Shown one piece after another: positions 19,431 to 29,268 of a stretch of DNA of 64,000 nucleotides (positions within the stretch are counted from its first letter, which is position 1; each line of letters begins with the position of its first letter). This DNA comes from Saccharophagus sp. K07. GTDB taxonomy: Bacteria; Pseudomonadota; Gammaproteobacteria; Pseudomonadales; Cellvibrionaceae. The stretch spans positions 1 to 64,000 of the forward strand of contig NZ_QRAI01000006.1 of assembly GCF_014336955.1 (NCBI RefSeq), given 5' to 3'. The position numbers and the translations under genes were made by a program. The notes under the pieces were generated by a model that did no database searches, had not been told where the DNA came from, and was given only the letters and a program-made list of their open reading frames with translations.

Positions 19431-20168
19431 TTAGAAGCGCAGAGACGCTCCAATTTTCCATGCGTCAGCGTCATCTGCGTTGTAATAAGAAGCAAAGGCG
19501 CTGAAGCTATCAGTAAAGAATTTTCTGGTTCTGAGTTCGTAGATAGTGTCGTACTGATCTTCAATACCAAGACCCACGCTGAATGTACGGTTGAAGTAAT
19601 AATCAACAGCAGCAGAGACCAGATCGTCGCCACCTTCCAGAGCTTCGGCGAAGCCGAACTCAAGATTAAGAGCGGTATCGTTTGCCAATTTCAAAACATA
19701 TTTCACATCGAAATTAAGTTCGTAATCGACCTCGTCAGACCAAGTAGTGGCTACGCGGAAGCCCTCGATAGGAGTCAAACCGATTCTGACGCCCCAATCA
19801 TTTTCGCTTGAATTTACACCGCCATCAGGCTTGTATTTGTCATAACGGTAGAAAGGTGCGATGTAAAGCATTGCTTCTGGGATATAGATTTCTACAGCTG
19901 CAATCGCTGTGTCTTGATCACCGGCATCCATTGATTTTTTGCCGAGCGTCAGTGAGACGTTGTTGGAACGCTCCAGAAATGCAGCTTCAGCCAAGGGGTG
20001 TGAATCTGTGCTAACAGTGTTGAAGTGGTACACGCCGCCAAGAGTGAATAAATCGACGTCATTGTCTGCACTTAAATAGGTAACTGTACCTTCAGCTTGG
20101 TAATCCGCCATAACAGTTGTAGATGCTAAAGCCAGAAGGATTGCTGCACTCAGTTTTTTCATGTTCAT
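19431..20168 (-). CDS. putative outer-membrane beta-barrel protein, copy B
   Basis: This 245-residue paralogue of copy A has the signal peptide MNMKKLSAAILLALASTTVMA and matches copy A along its whole length, for instance STDSHPLAEAAFLERSNN, DYELNFDVKYVLKL, DYYFNRTFSVGLGIEDQYD and the last residues SLRF. GGAG lies 7 nt before the chosen ATG. The two genes have separate promoters and terminators; their upstream regions share GGCGGCATTATA-like and GTGTCACTTA-like words, also present upstream of a decayed third copy. A barrel in the outer membrane is inferred from composition and the C-terminal Phe. Confidence 0.8.
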   Translation of the reverse strand: MNMKKLSAAILLALASTTVMADYQAEGTVTYLSADNDVDLFTLGGVYHFNTVSTDSHPLAEAAFLERSNNVSLTLGKKSMDAGDQDTAIAAVEIYIPEAMLYIAPFYRYDKYKPDGGVNSSENDWGVRIGLTPIEGFRVATTWSDEVDYELNFDVKYVLKLANDTALNLEFGFAEALEGGDDLVSAAVDYYFNRTFSVGLGIEDQYDTIYELRTRKFFTDSFSAFASYYNADDADAWKIGASLRF

Positions 20169-20379
20169 CCATAATCTCCGTTAGTTTTGATTTTTTCAGC
20201 GCTTGTTGAGCAAGGCCGAGGCGGCGGCATTATATAGAGCGAAATCCTTTGTGTCACTTAGATAACGAGTGATAATTCTGAAAATAAATTGAATATTATT
20301 TAAACATTTGATTGATAATTGATAATGAGTTTTGTTTGGTTTCGGTTAAAGAGTGGGGCGATTTTCATAAATAAATATC

Positions 20380-20640
20380 GCGAAAATCGGAGCCATAAAA
20401 GGTTTTAATTGCGAGCGAGGTGCAGATAAAAAAGCCGAAATTTTCGGTGAATAATTTCGGAGTGCTATTGTGCCGCAGGATTAATCGTCGATTATGGGGC
20501 ATATCGAAATTAATTTGGGTCAACTTTGTTGGGCTTGGTCTTGGTGTTCGCGGATTTGAATTCTTGGTTTGGGGTTTCGACAGGTGAGTGGCGTTTCCAG
20601 AAAAATCCATCTGATTCATCATCCTTAATTCCCATTGATT
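20380..20640 (-). pseudogene. probable remnant of a third beta-barrel paralogue
   Basis: The upstream segment (about 20,620-20,705) repeats the leader of the two intact copies: the CCATTGATT-like words, GGCGCGGCATTATA and TGTCACTTA in the same order. What follows is far too short for the full gene. Within it STPKLFTENFGFF recalls TRKFFTENFSAY near the C-terminus of the intact copies. The best reading is a paralogue reduced by a large internal deletion and drift. The similarity is short, so this is tentative. Confidence 0.4.
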
Positions 20641-20736
20641 CAGTTTCCGCTTTCTCGGTGAGGGCGCGGCATTATAGCGGCAGCATTTCTTAATGTCACT
20701 TATGAAAATGTATGACGTATGGATCGGAGGGATTGC

Positions 20737-22101
20737 TTAAACGGTGAACATCCAAATGCGGGAGAGATTGTGTTTGATTTTGGGGAGTGGTTCTTGACTG
20801 AGTCGGGCGAGTCCTTGCGCCAGGGTTACGCTGAGGTCGTCGGGCAGATCTTTTTCAAGATAGAGCTGAATCTGCCGCTTTAATCTATCTATGTGGTAAA
20901 TCACTTCCTGCATCATCAAGTAAGCTTCTTCCACTTCTTTGTAGGCATGAGCCAGTGCTTCTGCATGTATTTGGTCCAGCCAGTGCAAGTAGGCGGTGTT
21001 AATAATGCCCGATTGCGTGATGGACATAGTGATGTGAATAATGGCGTTTTGCAAACTGGTTAATTTGGGATCGTCATGGCGAAAGCCAATGGCATTGGCA
21101 ATATCCGAGCAGGTGTCCACGCAGCGCGAAATATACGCATTACGTTGTTTGACCATGTCGATGACATCTTCGGCTATATCGGCAGGAATATCGTGTCGGT
21201 CAGTTAGCGGTAATTCCTTTAATAGCAGAATGAGATGTTTTGCCGCGAGCCCCAAACGGCTGTGCTGATTCATTTGAATAATGGGGATAAGCTCGCGCAA
21301 TGACCGATTACTCGGTTTGAAATGTTTGCTGTAAATGGCATTGACGCTATCGAGCAGATTGAGCAGCTGGCCTTCGATACCCAGCATCGAGCCGATTTTG
21401 CCTCTGGGATAACCTGTGCCATCCATATTTTCGTGATGTTCCAAAACCGCTTTGGCAATGTTTGGATTGATGCCAGGTGTTTCTTTGACGATGTTGAAAC
21501 CAATGATCGGGTGCGACTGAATTTGTCGCCATTCTTCCACCGACAATTCGTTCTCTTTATTGAGAATGGCGGCGTTGATATGGACCATGCCGATATCGTG
21601 ACACAAGGCTGCGATAAAAAATTCGCGCGGATTGATTTCACCTTTGGGCATCTGGTTCGCCAAGATCGTACCCATCCAGGCACAAAACATAGCTTGCTCA
21701 AAAACTCCAGGCATCACTAGGGAAAGGACCGTCAGTTTTTGCCGCAGTAGCGGGAATTCACAAAAGTATTCGCAGTAGTCGCGCAGCTCACGAGTGTCCG
21801 TGAATTGTTGCAGAAGGAAGGCAGTGCTTTCACTGCTGGTGAGAAAAACGGAAAAATATTCCGTCAGAATCTTTGCGGTCAGTTCATTTTCAATCGCGAC
21901 TGAACTTTCCAGTGGTTTGAGAAGCTTGAAGCGGGTGATTTTATCCACCATCTGTGGATTGATGCGGGACCCTTTTTTGACGAGGACTTGCCCTTGCGAG
22001 TTGTAAATGTCGTCGGTGGCGATGACATCTTGAACTTCATTCACTTGGGCTAAATGGGCTGCGTAGGCATCCATAGAGAGCGAGGTCACGTCAAATAGCA
22101 A
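20737..22101 (-). CDS. HD-GYP domain protein, probable c-di-GMP phosphodiesterase
   Basis: The 454-residue cytoplasmic protein carries an HD-GYP domain in its central part: HDIGMVHINAAIL, SHPIIGFNIV, and the diagnostic LEHHENMDGTGYPRG with both the HH and GYP blocks, followed by GIEGQLLNLLDSVNA. The first 150 residues contain no receiver or PAS motif I recognise and begin with a segment like a PilZ-type or YajQ-like adaptor (DDIYNSQGQVLVKKGSRI). The C-terminal 150 residues are helical. All residues needed for metal binding appear present. It would lower c-di-GMP, which could influence attachment or secretion of polysaccharide-degrading enzymes. Confidence 0.88.
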   Translation of the reverse strand: MLFDVTSLSMDAYAAHLAQVNEVQDVIATDDIYNSQGQVLVKKGSRINPQMVDKITRFKLLKPLESSVAIENELTAKILTEYFSVFLTSSESTAFLLQQFTDTRELRDYCEYFCEFPLLRQKLTVLSLVMPGVFEQAMFCAWMGTILANQMPKGEINPREFFIAALCHDIGMVHINAAILNKENELSVEEWRQIQSHPIIGFNIVKETPGINPNIAKAVLEHHENMDGTGYPRGKIGSMLGIEGQLLNLLDSVNAIYSKHFKPSNRSLRELIPIIQMNQHSRLGLAAKHLILLLKELPLTDRHDIPADIAEDVIDMVKQRNAYISRCVDTCSDIANAIGFRHDDPKLTSLQNAIIHITMSITQSGIINTAYLHWLDQIHAEALAHAYKEVEEAYLMMQEVIYHIDRLKRQIQLYLEKDLPDDLSVTLAQGLARLSQEPLPKIKHNLSRIWMFTV

Positions 22102-22208
22102 TTGGTTTTATGGCGGGCCCAGCAAGGGCAATTATGTTATGGAGTATAGACAGGATCGGAAGACGTGCGAATTTGTGCGCCGAAGAGTCCTTTCTTCGGC
22201 CAGCAGAA

Positions 22209-23267
22209 CTATTTGCGGGGTAATAAAGGCGCTGTGCGCAACCAGGCAACTAACTCTTCAGCCATTTTTTCATGGTCGGAAACTCGCGGATGCAGTGTCG
22301 ACCAATGTTTGAAGATGTAGTGAGATAAGTTGCGATCTTCTTTTTCTAATTGAGCTACTGCTTTTTCCCATGCTGGTCGCAAGCGCTCACTACGCGCGCC
22401 ACCATACATTCCTCCGCGCAGAAGAACTATGTGGCTATTTGGATACGCCTTGCGCATGGCACGCACAAGTGCAACGTAGTCTTCGGTGTAATTTGCGGGG
22501 AAGGGTTGTCCCTGTTTTTTTGAGTAGGAGTCGTCATTTTCTCCGTAATTAAGAAAAACCACATCGGGTTGCCAATTCTGCAATGGTGCGAGCGGTGCAT
22601 GTGGGGCGTAGCTCATGCGGTTCCAGAATTGACCTGCGGTATAAGGTTCATAGCCCGTCACTATACCAACGCCACTGACGGATATATTTTGGTGATCTGC
22701 ATTCATCGCAGCTGAAGTTAGTGCAGCATAACTGCGCGCGGAGTTGTGAGTGCGGCGATCTTCCCATTGATCTTCTGCGCCGTCTTCATTGCACGCACCG
22801 ACGGTGATGGAATCTCCATAAAAAATGTATTTAGTTTGTTTGGCGACGTTTTGCGGCCGCTGGATGGTGGCATTGGCAGCGATACGAATGCCGAGAAAAT
22901 CCACGCGTCCGGCATTGGCTTCACTGCGTTTGAATAAATGCAGTCGGTGAGAGCCCGAGGTCACGGGAATTTCGATCCAGCCATTGCGCGCGGCGATGAT
23001 GTGGGTTTGATTGTCCACATGAACATCGAAATAAACCTGTCCATGCAGATTGGCGAAACCTATAGCCAAATAGTTGCCGGTAAATTCGGTAGTGGCAGTA
23101 GAGGCTTGCCAGATAAATCCGACGGCTTTTTCGCGGCTGAAATCCAAGCGCCCCAGGTATTCAAAGTGAGTACTGTCTGCCGAAATTTCCTGCGACGGAA
23201 TCGCGGGAGAAGCATTGCACAAGGTGGTGATCAAACTTGCCCAAAGACTGTGGAGTAGGACTTTCAT
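22209..23267 (-). CDS. SGNH-fold carbohydrate esterase, CE2-like
   Basis: A secreted two-domain esterase, probably removing acetyl groups from plant polysaccharides. The chosen ATG gives the signal peptide MKVLLHSLWASLITTLCNA and has TTGGAG upstream. An N-terminal beta-sandwich (about residues 25-135) is followed by the SGNH domain: IFYGDSITVGACNE with the nucleophile Ser, SGVGIVTGYE with the block II Gly, FLNYGENDD with the block III Asn, and TLHPRVSDHEKMAEEL with the catalytic His. The usual Asp three residues before the His is not evident, as in the Ser-His dyad known for some CE2 enzymes. It suits a plant-cell-wall-degrading organism with the GH5 gene 9 kb away. Confidence 0.82.
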   Translation of the reverse strand: MKVLLHSLWASLITTLCNASPAIPSQEISADSTHFEYLGRLDFSREKAVGFIWQASTATTEFTGNYLAIGFANLHGQVYFDVHVDNQTHIIAARNGWIEIPVTSGSHRLHLFKRSEANAGRVDFLGIRIAANATIQRPQNVAKQTKYIFYGDSITVGACNEDGAEDQWEDRRTHNSARSYAALTSAAMNADHQNISVSGVGIVTGYEPYTAGQFWNRMSYAPHAPLAPLQNWQPDVVFLNYGENDDSYSKKQGQPFPANYTEDYVALVRAMRKAYPNSHIVLLRGGMYGGARSERLRPAWEKAVAQLEKEDRNLSHYIFKHWSTLHPRVSDHEKMAEELVAWLRTAPLLPRK

Positions 23268-23437
23268 GGATGCTCCAAGGTTTTTATGGATGCGCCTGGG
23301 ATAAAGGTGTGCGCTGGTGGAGCTGTGCGATGAGTTATAGCTGTGTCGCACAGCTGCGCTGCACTATAGGCATTGTTGGGCGGAGCATCAATTCGGCTTG
23401 TACGAGCGGGAAGGGTAAGCGAGCAGACTGTGTGGGG

Positions 23438-23496
23438 AAAAAAATAATGCACTCAAACACATTGCTGCCCGGTGGGGCGACAATGTGTGGAGTGCA
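23438..23496 (-). terminator. terminator of the CsrB-like RNA
   Basis: The stem pairs TGCACTC with GAGTGCA and ACACATTG with CAATGTGT, with small internal bulges and an apical C/G-rich loop. On the minus strand it is followed by TTATTTTTTT. This is one of the strongest intrinsic terminators in the window, yet no protein-coding gene ends at it. Confidence 0.9.
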
Positions 23497-23900
23497 GACC
23501 TTGTCCGTGGTGAAGTTGTCCTTGAATTCGTTGAGTCTATGCCGATCCGTGGGAGTACATCCATCTAGCCATCCCTATGGCTAATTTGCCATTCCCGCTT
23601 GGCTTACCGCTCCAATGGTTCTTGATGTCCTATCTGATCCTGATCCCTTAAACATCCATATAGACGACTTCCTATCGATCTTTTCCTGCAGTCCCTGCGT
23701 TCCAATCCTTCTCATCCCTAAGGCTCTATCCGTATCCCTTTGTCCTTGAATCCCGTCACTAATCCTTGGGTCAGCACCTCTTCCAGGGCATCCTGCCACG
23801 GGCGTCGTCCCTCCTTTGCCCTTTGTTCCGTACGGCTTCTTGCTGATATTCCTTCGAAGTCCCTATCGTCTGAGGTTCATCCATGTCCTTGCTGACATGT
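23438..23900 (-). ncRNA. CsrB/RsmZ-type CsrA-sequestering small RNA candidate
   Basis: On the minus strand this gene-free stretch holds 31 GGA triplets in about 395 nt, roughly five times the chance number. Many are in the CsrA-binding contexts AAGGA, AGGGA and CAGGA. Several sit in loops of short stems, for example GCAG-GGA-CTGC, CCAT-AGGG-ATGG, GGC-AGGAT-GCC and CCTT-AGGGATGAG-AAGG. The transcript would begin about 23,900, after an AATAAT -10 element, and end at a strong intrinsic terminator with seven T. A length near 460 nt is a little above E. coli CsrB (369 nt). A GacA-box-like palindrome lies about 63 bp upstream. No homology search was possible; the call rests on motif density, terminator and operator. 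Confidence 0.8.
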
Positions 23901-23954
23901 GGCCATTATTCCCGTTTGCCCTGTGACGTAATAGTGGCGGACGACTGAGAGGTT

Positions 23955-23972
23955 TGTAGGAAATTGACTACA
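23955..23972. promoter_or_regulatory. GacA-box-like palindrome upstream of the CsrB-like RNA
   Basis: On the minus strand the 18-mer TGTAGTCAATTTCCTACA matches 11 of the 14 fixed positions of the Pseudomonas GacA site (TGTAAG, N2, AT, N2, CTTACA), including the central AT. An overlapping perfect palindrome, GACTACAA-N4-TTGTAGTC, covers 23966-23985. The site lies about 63 bp before the predicted RNA start, a workable distance for a response-regulator activator, and 160 bp before leuA. Confidence 0.6.
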
Positions 23973-24131
23973 AAAAGTTGTAGTCCTTGGGAGTCGCATT
24001 CCATTGAGGCGATCTATATCAGCTATGGTTATGTGTAATTCCCGCACGCGTATCAGGTATTGCTGGTACAGCGTCAGGCGCCTAGCTACAATCCCGCAGC
24101 TATTCATAGACCCACCCTTCAGGAGCCGCTT

Positions 24132-25676
24132 ATGTCTCGCGACAAGCTTGTAATTTTTGACACCACCTTGCGCGATGGAGAACAAAGCCCTGGCGCCTCC
24201 ATGACCAAAGACGAAAAAGTGCGCATTGCCAAAATGCTGGAAAAAATGCGCGTCGACGTTATCGAAGCCGGTTTCGCCATCGCTAGTCAGGGCGACTTCG
24301 AAGCGGTCAGAGCAGTAGCGACAGCGGTTAAAGAATCCCGAGTATGCAGTCTCGCTCGCGCGGTATTTGCCGATATCGACCGCGCGGCTGAGGCGTTAAA
24401 AGGCGCGACTGCGCCGCGAATCCATACCTTTATCGCCACATCTCCCATCCATATGAAGTACAAGCTCAATATGGAGCCGGAAAAAGTACTTGAGCAGGCG
24501 GTCAAGGCCATCCAGCGCGCGCGCCAGTACACCGATGATGTGGAGTTTTCGCTGGAAGACGGCAGCCGTTCAGAATTCGAATTTATGTGCCGTATCGTCG
24601 AAGCGGCGATTGCTGCGGGTGCCAGTACCATCAATATCCCTGACACAGTTGGTTACGGTGAGCCGGGTGAGTACGGTGCCATGTTCAAGCGGGTGATCGA
24701 AGCGGTCCCCAATTCAGACAAAGCGATTTTCTCCACCCACTGCCATAACGACCTCGGACTTGCCGTGGCGAACTCTCTCTCGGCGGTGATGAATGGCGCG
24801 CGCCAAGTGGAATGCACCATCAACGGTCTGGGTGAGCGCGCCGGTAATGCCGCTCTGGAAGAAATCGTGATGGCGGTGCGCACGCGTAAAGACGTATTCC
24901 CGGTGGATACCGGAATCGTCACTGAACACATTGTCGCCACCTCCCGCATGGTATCGACCATTACCGGCTTCCCGGTTCAGCCCAACAAGGCAATTGTCGG
25001 TATGAATGCCTTTGCCCACGAGTCCGGTATTCACCAGGACGGCGTGCTCAAGCATCGCGAAACCTACGAAATCATGCGCGCGCAGGACGTGGGTTGGAAT
25101 GCTAACAAGATTGTGCTCGGCAAACACTCCGGCCGCGCCGCGGTAAAAGCGCGTTTTGAAGAACTGGGCATTGCCTTTGACTCTCCCGCGCAGCTCGCGG
25201 AAGTGTTCGAGCGTTTCAAAGCCCTGGCGGATAAAAAGCACGAAATTTTCGATGAGGACCTGCAAGCGCTGGTTTCTCAAGTGCAGGAAGCTGAAGCGGT
25301 GGAAACTTACGCTATGGAATCGCTGGAAGTGTGCAGTAAAACTGGCACTACCCCCAAAGCGCGAATCGTTCTGTTGGTGAACAATGAGCGATTGTCAGCT
25401 GAAGCAGAGGGCAGCGGTCCTGTGGATGCGACTTATAAAGCCATTGAAGTGATTGCCAAGAGCAATACGGACCTGCTGTTGTACTCCGTCAACGCCATTA
25501 CCCAGGGCACGGATTCGCAAGGCGAAGTGACCGTCCGCCTGGAGCGCCGTGGGCAAATTGTTAACGGCATAGGGGCCGATACCGATATAGTGGTCGCATC
25601 TGCCAAAGCCTATTTGCACGCGTTGAATCTGCTCGAAGCCGGCAATCGCCGCGAGCACCCGCAACACGGTGTTTAA
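24132..25676 (+). CDS. leuA: 2-isopropylmalate synthase
   Basis: LeuA condenses acetyl-CoA with 2-ketoisovalerate, the first step of leucine synthesis. The chosen ATG has AGGAGCC 8 nt upstream and gives 514 residues, like other gammaproteobacterial type I enzymes. The TIM-barrel domain starts with [17 protein letters not shown] (metal-binding Asp and catalytic Arg) and includes [17 protein letters not shown] with the metal-binding HxH, then [13 protein letters not shown]. The subdomain [16 protein letters not shown] follows, and the C-terminal leucine-binding regulatory domain ends the protein. No leucine-rich leader peptide is visible upstream. The next gene starts 6 bp after its stop, so leuA may be cotranscribed with holD. 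Confidence 0.96.
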   Translation: MSRDKLVIFDTTLRDGEQSPGASMTKDEKVRIAKMLEKMRVDVIEAGFAIASQGDFEAVRAVATAVKESRVCSLARAVFADIDRAAEALKGATAPRIHTFIATSPIHMKYKLNMEPEKVLEQAVKAIQRARQYTDDVEFSLEDGSRSEFEFMCRIVEAAIAAGASTINIPDTVGYGEPGEYGAMFKRVIEAVPNSDKAIFSTHCHNDLGLAVANSLSAVMNGARQVECTINGLGERAGNAALEEIVMAVRTRKDVFPVDTGIVTEHIVATSRMVSTITGFPVQPNKAIVGMNAFAHESGIHQDGVLKHRETYEIMRAQDVGWNANKIVLGKHSGRAAVKARFEELGIAFDSPAQLAEVFERFKALADKKHEIFDEDLQALVSQVQEAEAVETYAMESLEVCSKTGTTPKARIVLLVNNERLSAEAEGSGPVDATYKAIEVIAKSNTDLLLYSVNAITQGTDSQGEVTVRLERRGQIVNGIGADTDIVVASAKAYLHALNLLEAGNRREHPQHGV

Positions 25677-25682
25677 TCGGCT

Positions 25683-26447
25683 ATGAATGAACGCATACGC
25701 CAGGAATATCTCGACGCACTCGGCATTATCCAGTTTGTGCCGCGTCGGATATTGGCTGGCGCCAAGGCGTCGGAACCGGCGTTTTTGCCTGAACTGGAAG
25801 AGCCTGAGTTGGAGGCCGGTAATCTGCCTCCGATCCAAGAGGTCGCACTACCTCAGCGACAAATGGCAGCGGAATCGAGCACCCCAAAAATTGCTGTCAG
25901 TGACTTGGTGCAATCCATTGTTCGCGGTCCAGACGCGACTCCCACCCCAGCCAATCCTGCGTCAGACAAAGCAATTGAGGCGGAAATTCCCGCGCGCTTT
26001 GCCTTAAGTGTATGGCGACCCTGCGCATCCTTGATGATTCTGGACAGCCGTCAGCTGGGCGATGCTCTGCCGACACGGGCATTGCTGCACAATATTTTGC
26101 TGGCAAAGTCGGTGACGCTCGGTGGCGGTGCTCCGGATGTATTGTCCTGGCCGCCGCCGGGATTGACGCAGGCTCTCGGATGGTCTGCTGCGCAGGATAT
26201 GGTGTCCGCGTTTCTCCAGGCCCGGCTCGATCTGCAGCCAGCCCAATACCTCTGGTTGATGGGGGAGAGCGCTTATCGCGCCGTGATATCACCGACCGGG
26301 TCCTATGCAGACGATCTCGGCAAAGCCATCAATGTCGATCAGCTCGGGACTCTGGCCGTAGTCCTGCCATCTCTTGCCGATATGCTGCAGCGTCCGGAGC
26401 TAAAAGCCTGCACCTGGGCCGCGATTCGCTCACTTCCCATTCGTTGA
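25683..26447 (+). CDS. holD: DNA polymerase III psi subunit, cryptic long type
   Basis: The 254-residue protein shows little overall similarity to E. coli psi, but its N-terminus YLDALGIIQFVPRRIL aligns with the chi-binding segment of E. coli HolD (LQQLGITQWSLRRP). The position agrees: rimI and prfC follow, as in the E. coli order holD-rimI-yjjG-prfC. Pseudomonads likewise have a long, hard-to-recognise psi. Residues 30-105 are rich in Pro, Glu and Ala and look disordered; the C-terminal part (FALSVWRPCASLMILDSRQ onward) should be the globular domain that bridges to the clamp loader. It overlaps no neighbour and ends 10 bp before rimI. Confidence 0.72.
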   Translation: MNERIRQEYLDALGIIQFVPRRILAGAKASEPAFLPELEEPELEAGNLPPIQEVALPQRQMAAESSTPKIAVSDLVQSIVRGPDATPTPANPASDKAIEAEIPARFALSVWRPCASLMILDSRQLGDALPTRALLHNILLAKSVTLGGGAPDVLSWPPPGLTQALGWSAAQDMVSAFLQARLDLQPAQYLWLMGESAYRAVISPTGSYADDLGKAINVDQLGTLAVVLPSLADMLQRPELKACTWAAIRSLPIR

Positions 26448-26457
26448 TCTTGATCTT

Positions 26458-26952
26458 ATGGCCGTTGAATTAGTCCTGCCTGACCCCTTTCAGCACGCAG
26501 GTGAGCGTTTTTCTTTCGCGACGTTCGGCGCTGCCGATCTGCCTGCCATTTTTGCCATTGAAGAGCGCAGCCACCGCTATCCCTGGCGCTTGGAGAATTT
26601 CCGCAGTTCATTGGATTCCCACGTTTGCATCGGACTGCGGCGCGGGGAGGAGTGGGTGGCGTACGGTATCTTGTCGTTTGTGGTGGGCGAGGCGGAGATT
26701 CTGCTGTTTGTGGTGGACAAAGCCTGGCAGGGCAAGGGAGTCGGCAGCCGGTTTCTGGCGGCCCTTCTCAAAGCCGCAGCGCAAAAGGCGGAAACCGTGT
26801 TTCTGGAAGTGCGCGAGTCCAATCAGCCTGCCATAGCGCTCTATGAGTCGGTCGGTTTTAACCAAGTGGGCCTTCGACCGAACTATTATCCCGCCGCCCA
26901 GGGGCGGCGCGAGGACGCGCTCTTATACGCCCTGGATCTCCGTTATTTGTAG
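26458..26952 (+). CDS. rimI: ribosomal protein bS18 N-alanine acetyltransferase
   Basis: RimI is a GNAT enzyme that acetylates the N-terminal alanine of ribosomal protein S18. The 164-residue protein has an N-terminal substrate region with IFAIEERSHRYPWRLENF, the acetyl-CoA P-loop in QGKGVGSRFLAALL (the Q/R-x-x-G-x-G/A motif), and the C-terminal block VRESNQPAIALYESVGFNQVGLRPNYY with the catalytic Tyr region. About 15 residues precede the usual start of the domain. It lies between holD and prfC, as expected for the family, and is probably cotranscribed with holD. Confidence 0.93.
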   Translation: MAVELVLPDPFQHAGERFSFATFGAADLPAIFAIEERSHRYPWRLENFRSSLDSHVCIGLRRGEEWVAYGILSFVVGEAEILLFVVDKAWQGKGVGSRFLAALLKAAAQKAETVFLEVRESNQPAIALYESVGFNQVGLRPNYYPAAQGRREDALLYALDLRYL

Positions 26953-27058
26953 GCCTCCGAAGATTTATTCATCTCTAATGGCATAAGTTGCCGAATCAGA
27001 AGCGTTGGGCGCAGGCGAATTTGGTTATACTTGCGCCTTTTTTGAGCCAGTAGCAGGA

Positions 27059-28635
<1,577 letters not shown>

Positions 28636-28636
<1 letters not shown>

Positions 28637-29229
28637 TGCGGGATTTTTTTCCATCACTGCCGCCGCGGGTGCCGCGTAAAGGCAACCGCTTCAGCCGTTG
28701 GCTGGGGCGGCAGGCATTGCGGCTGCTGGGGTGGCGCGTTCAAGGAGAACTCCCCAATCATCCGCGACTGGTTATTGCCGTCGGCCCCCATACCTCCAAC
28801 TGGGATTTTGTGATTGCGGTGGCGGTGATTCTCGCCTTGGGGGTGCGGGTGAATTTTCTGATGAAGCGTGAAGCGTTTGTTTGGCCTCTGGCAGGATTTT
28901 TTCGCTGGGTCGGTGGGATTCCGCTGGACCGCAGTTCCACCAGCGACACAGTCCAACAAATCGTCCAGCAATATGAGCGTTCTGAGCACCTGTGGCTCGC
29001 TATAACCCCCGAAGGAACGCGCCGTAAAGTGGAGTATTGGAAAACCGGATTTCTGCGCATCGCAGACAATGCTGAAGTGCCGGTGTTAGTCGCTGCCTGG
29101 GATTACTCGCGCAAGGTATTTGTGATCGACACTGTGTGGTCAACCAGTGGCAATTACCAGGCCGATGCCCACGCCATACGCCAGTATGTCCGCACCACAT
29201 ATCGCGGCCGCTATCCAGAGTGGCAGTAA
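28636..29229 (+). CDS. PlsC-like lysophospholipid acyltransferase family protein
   Basis: A 197-residue protein of the 1-acylglycerol-3-phosphate acyltransferase (LPLAT) superfamily. The catalytic H-x4-D is in GPHTSNWDFVIAVAV, the glycerophosphate-binding block in FFRWVGGIPLDRS, and the third block is ITPEGTRRKVEYWKTGF. The short length and the absence of long membrane segments fit the compact branch that is often annotated as a glycerol acyltransferase. Its ATG overlaps the prfC stop in TGATG, so translation is coupled. The acyl acceptor is not known; a role in phospholipid or ornithine-lipid remodelling is only one possibility. Confidence 0.85.
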
Positions 29230-29268
29230 CGTTCTCTCTCTAACCCTTTCCTGCCTTTGATCAATTTC

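Noticed and set aside
23581..23799. A 72-codon minus-strand frame inside the candidate CsrB-like RNA
   Set aside because: It is Gly/Arg/Asp-rich only because of the many GGA triplets; it has no proper start signal or motif.
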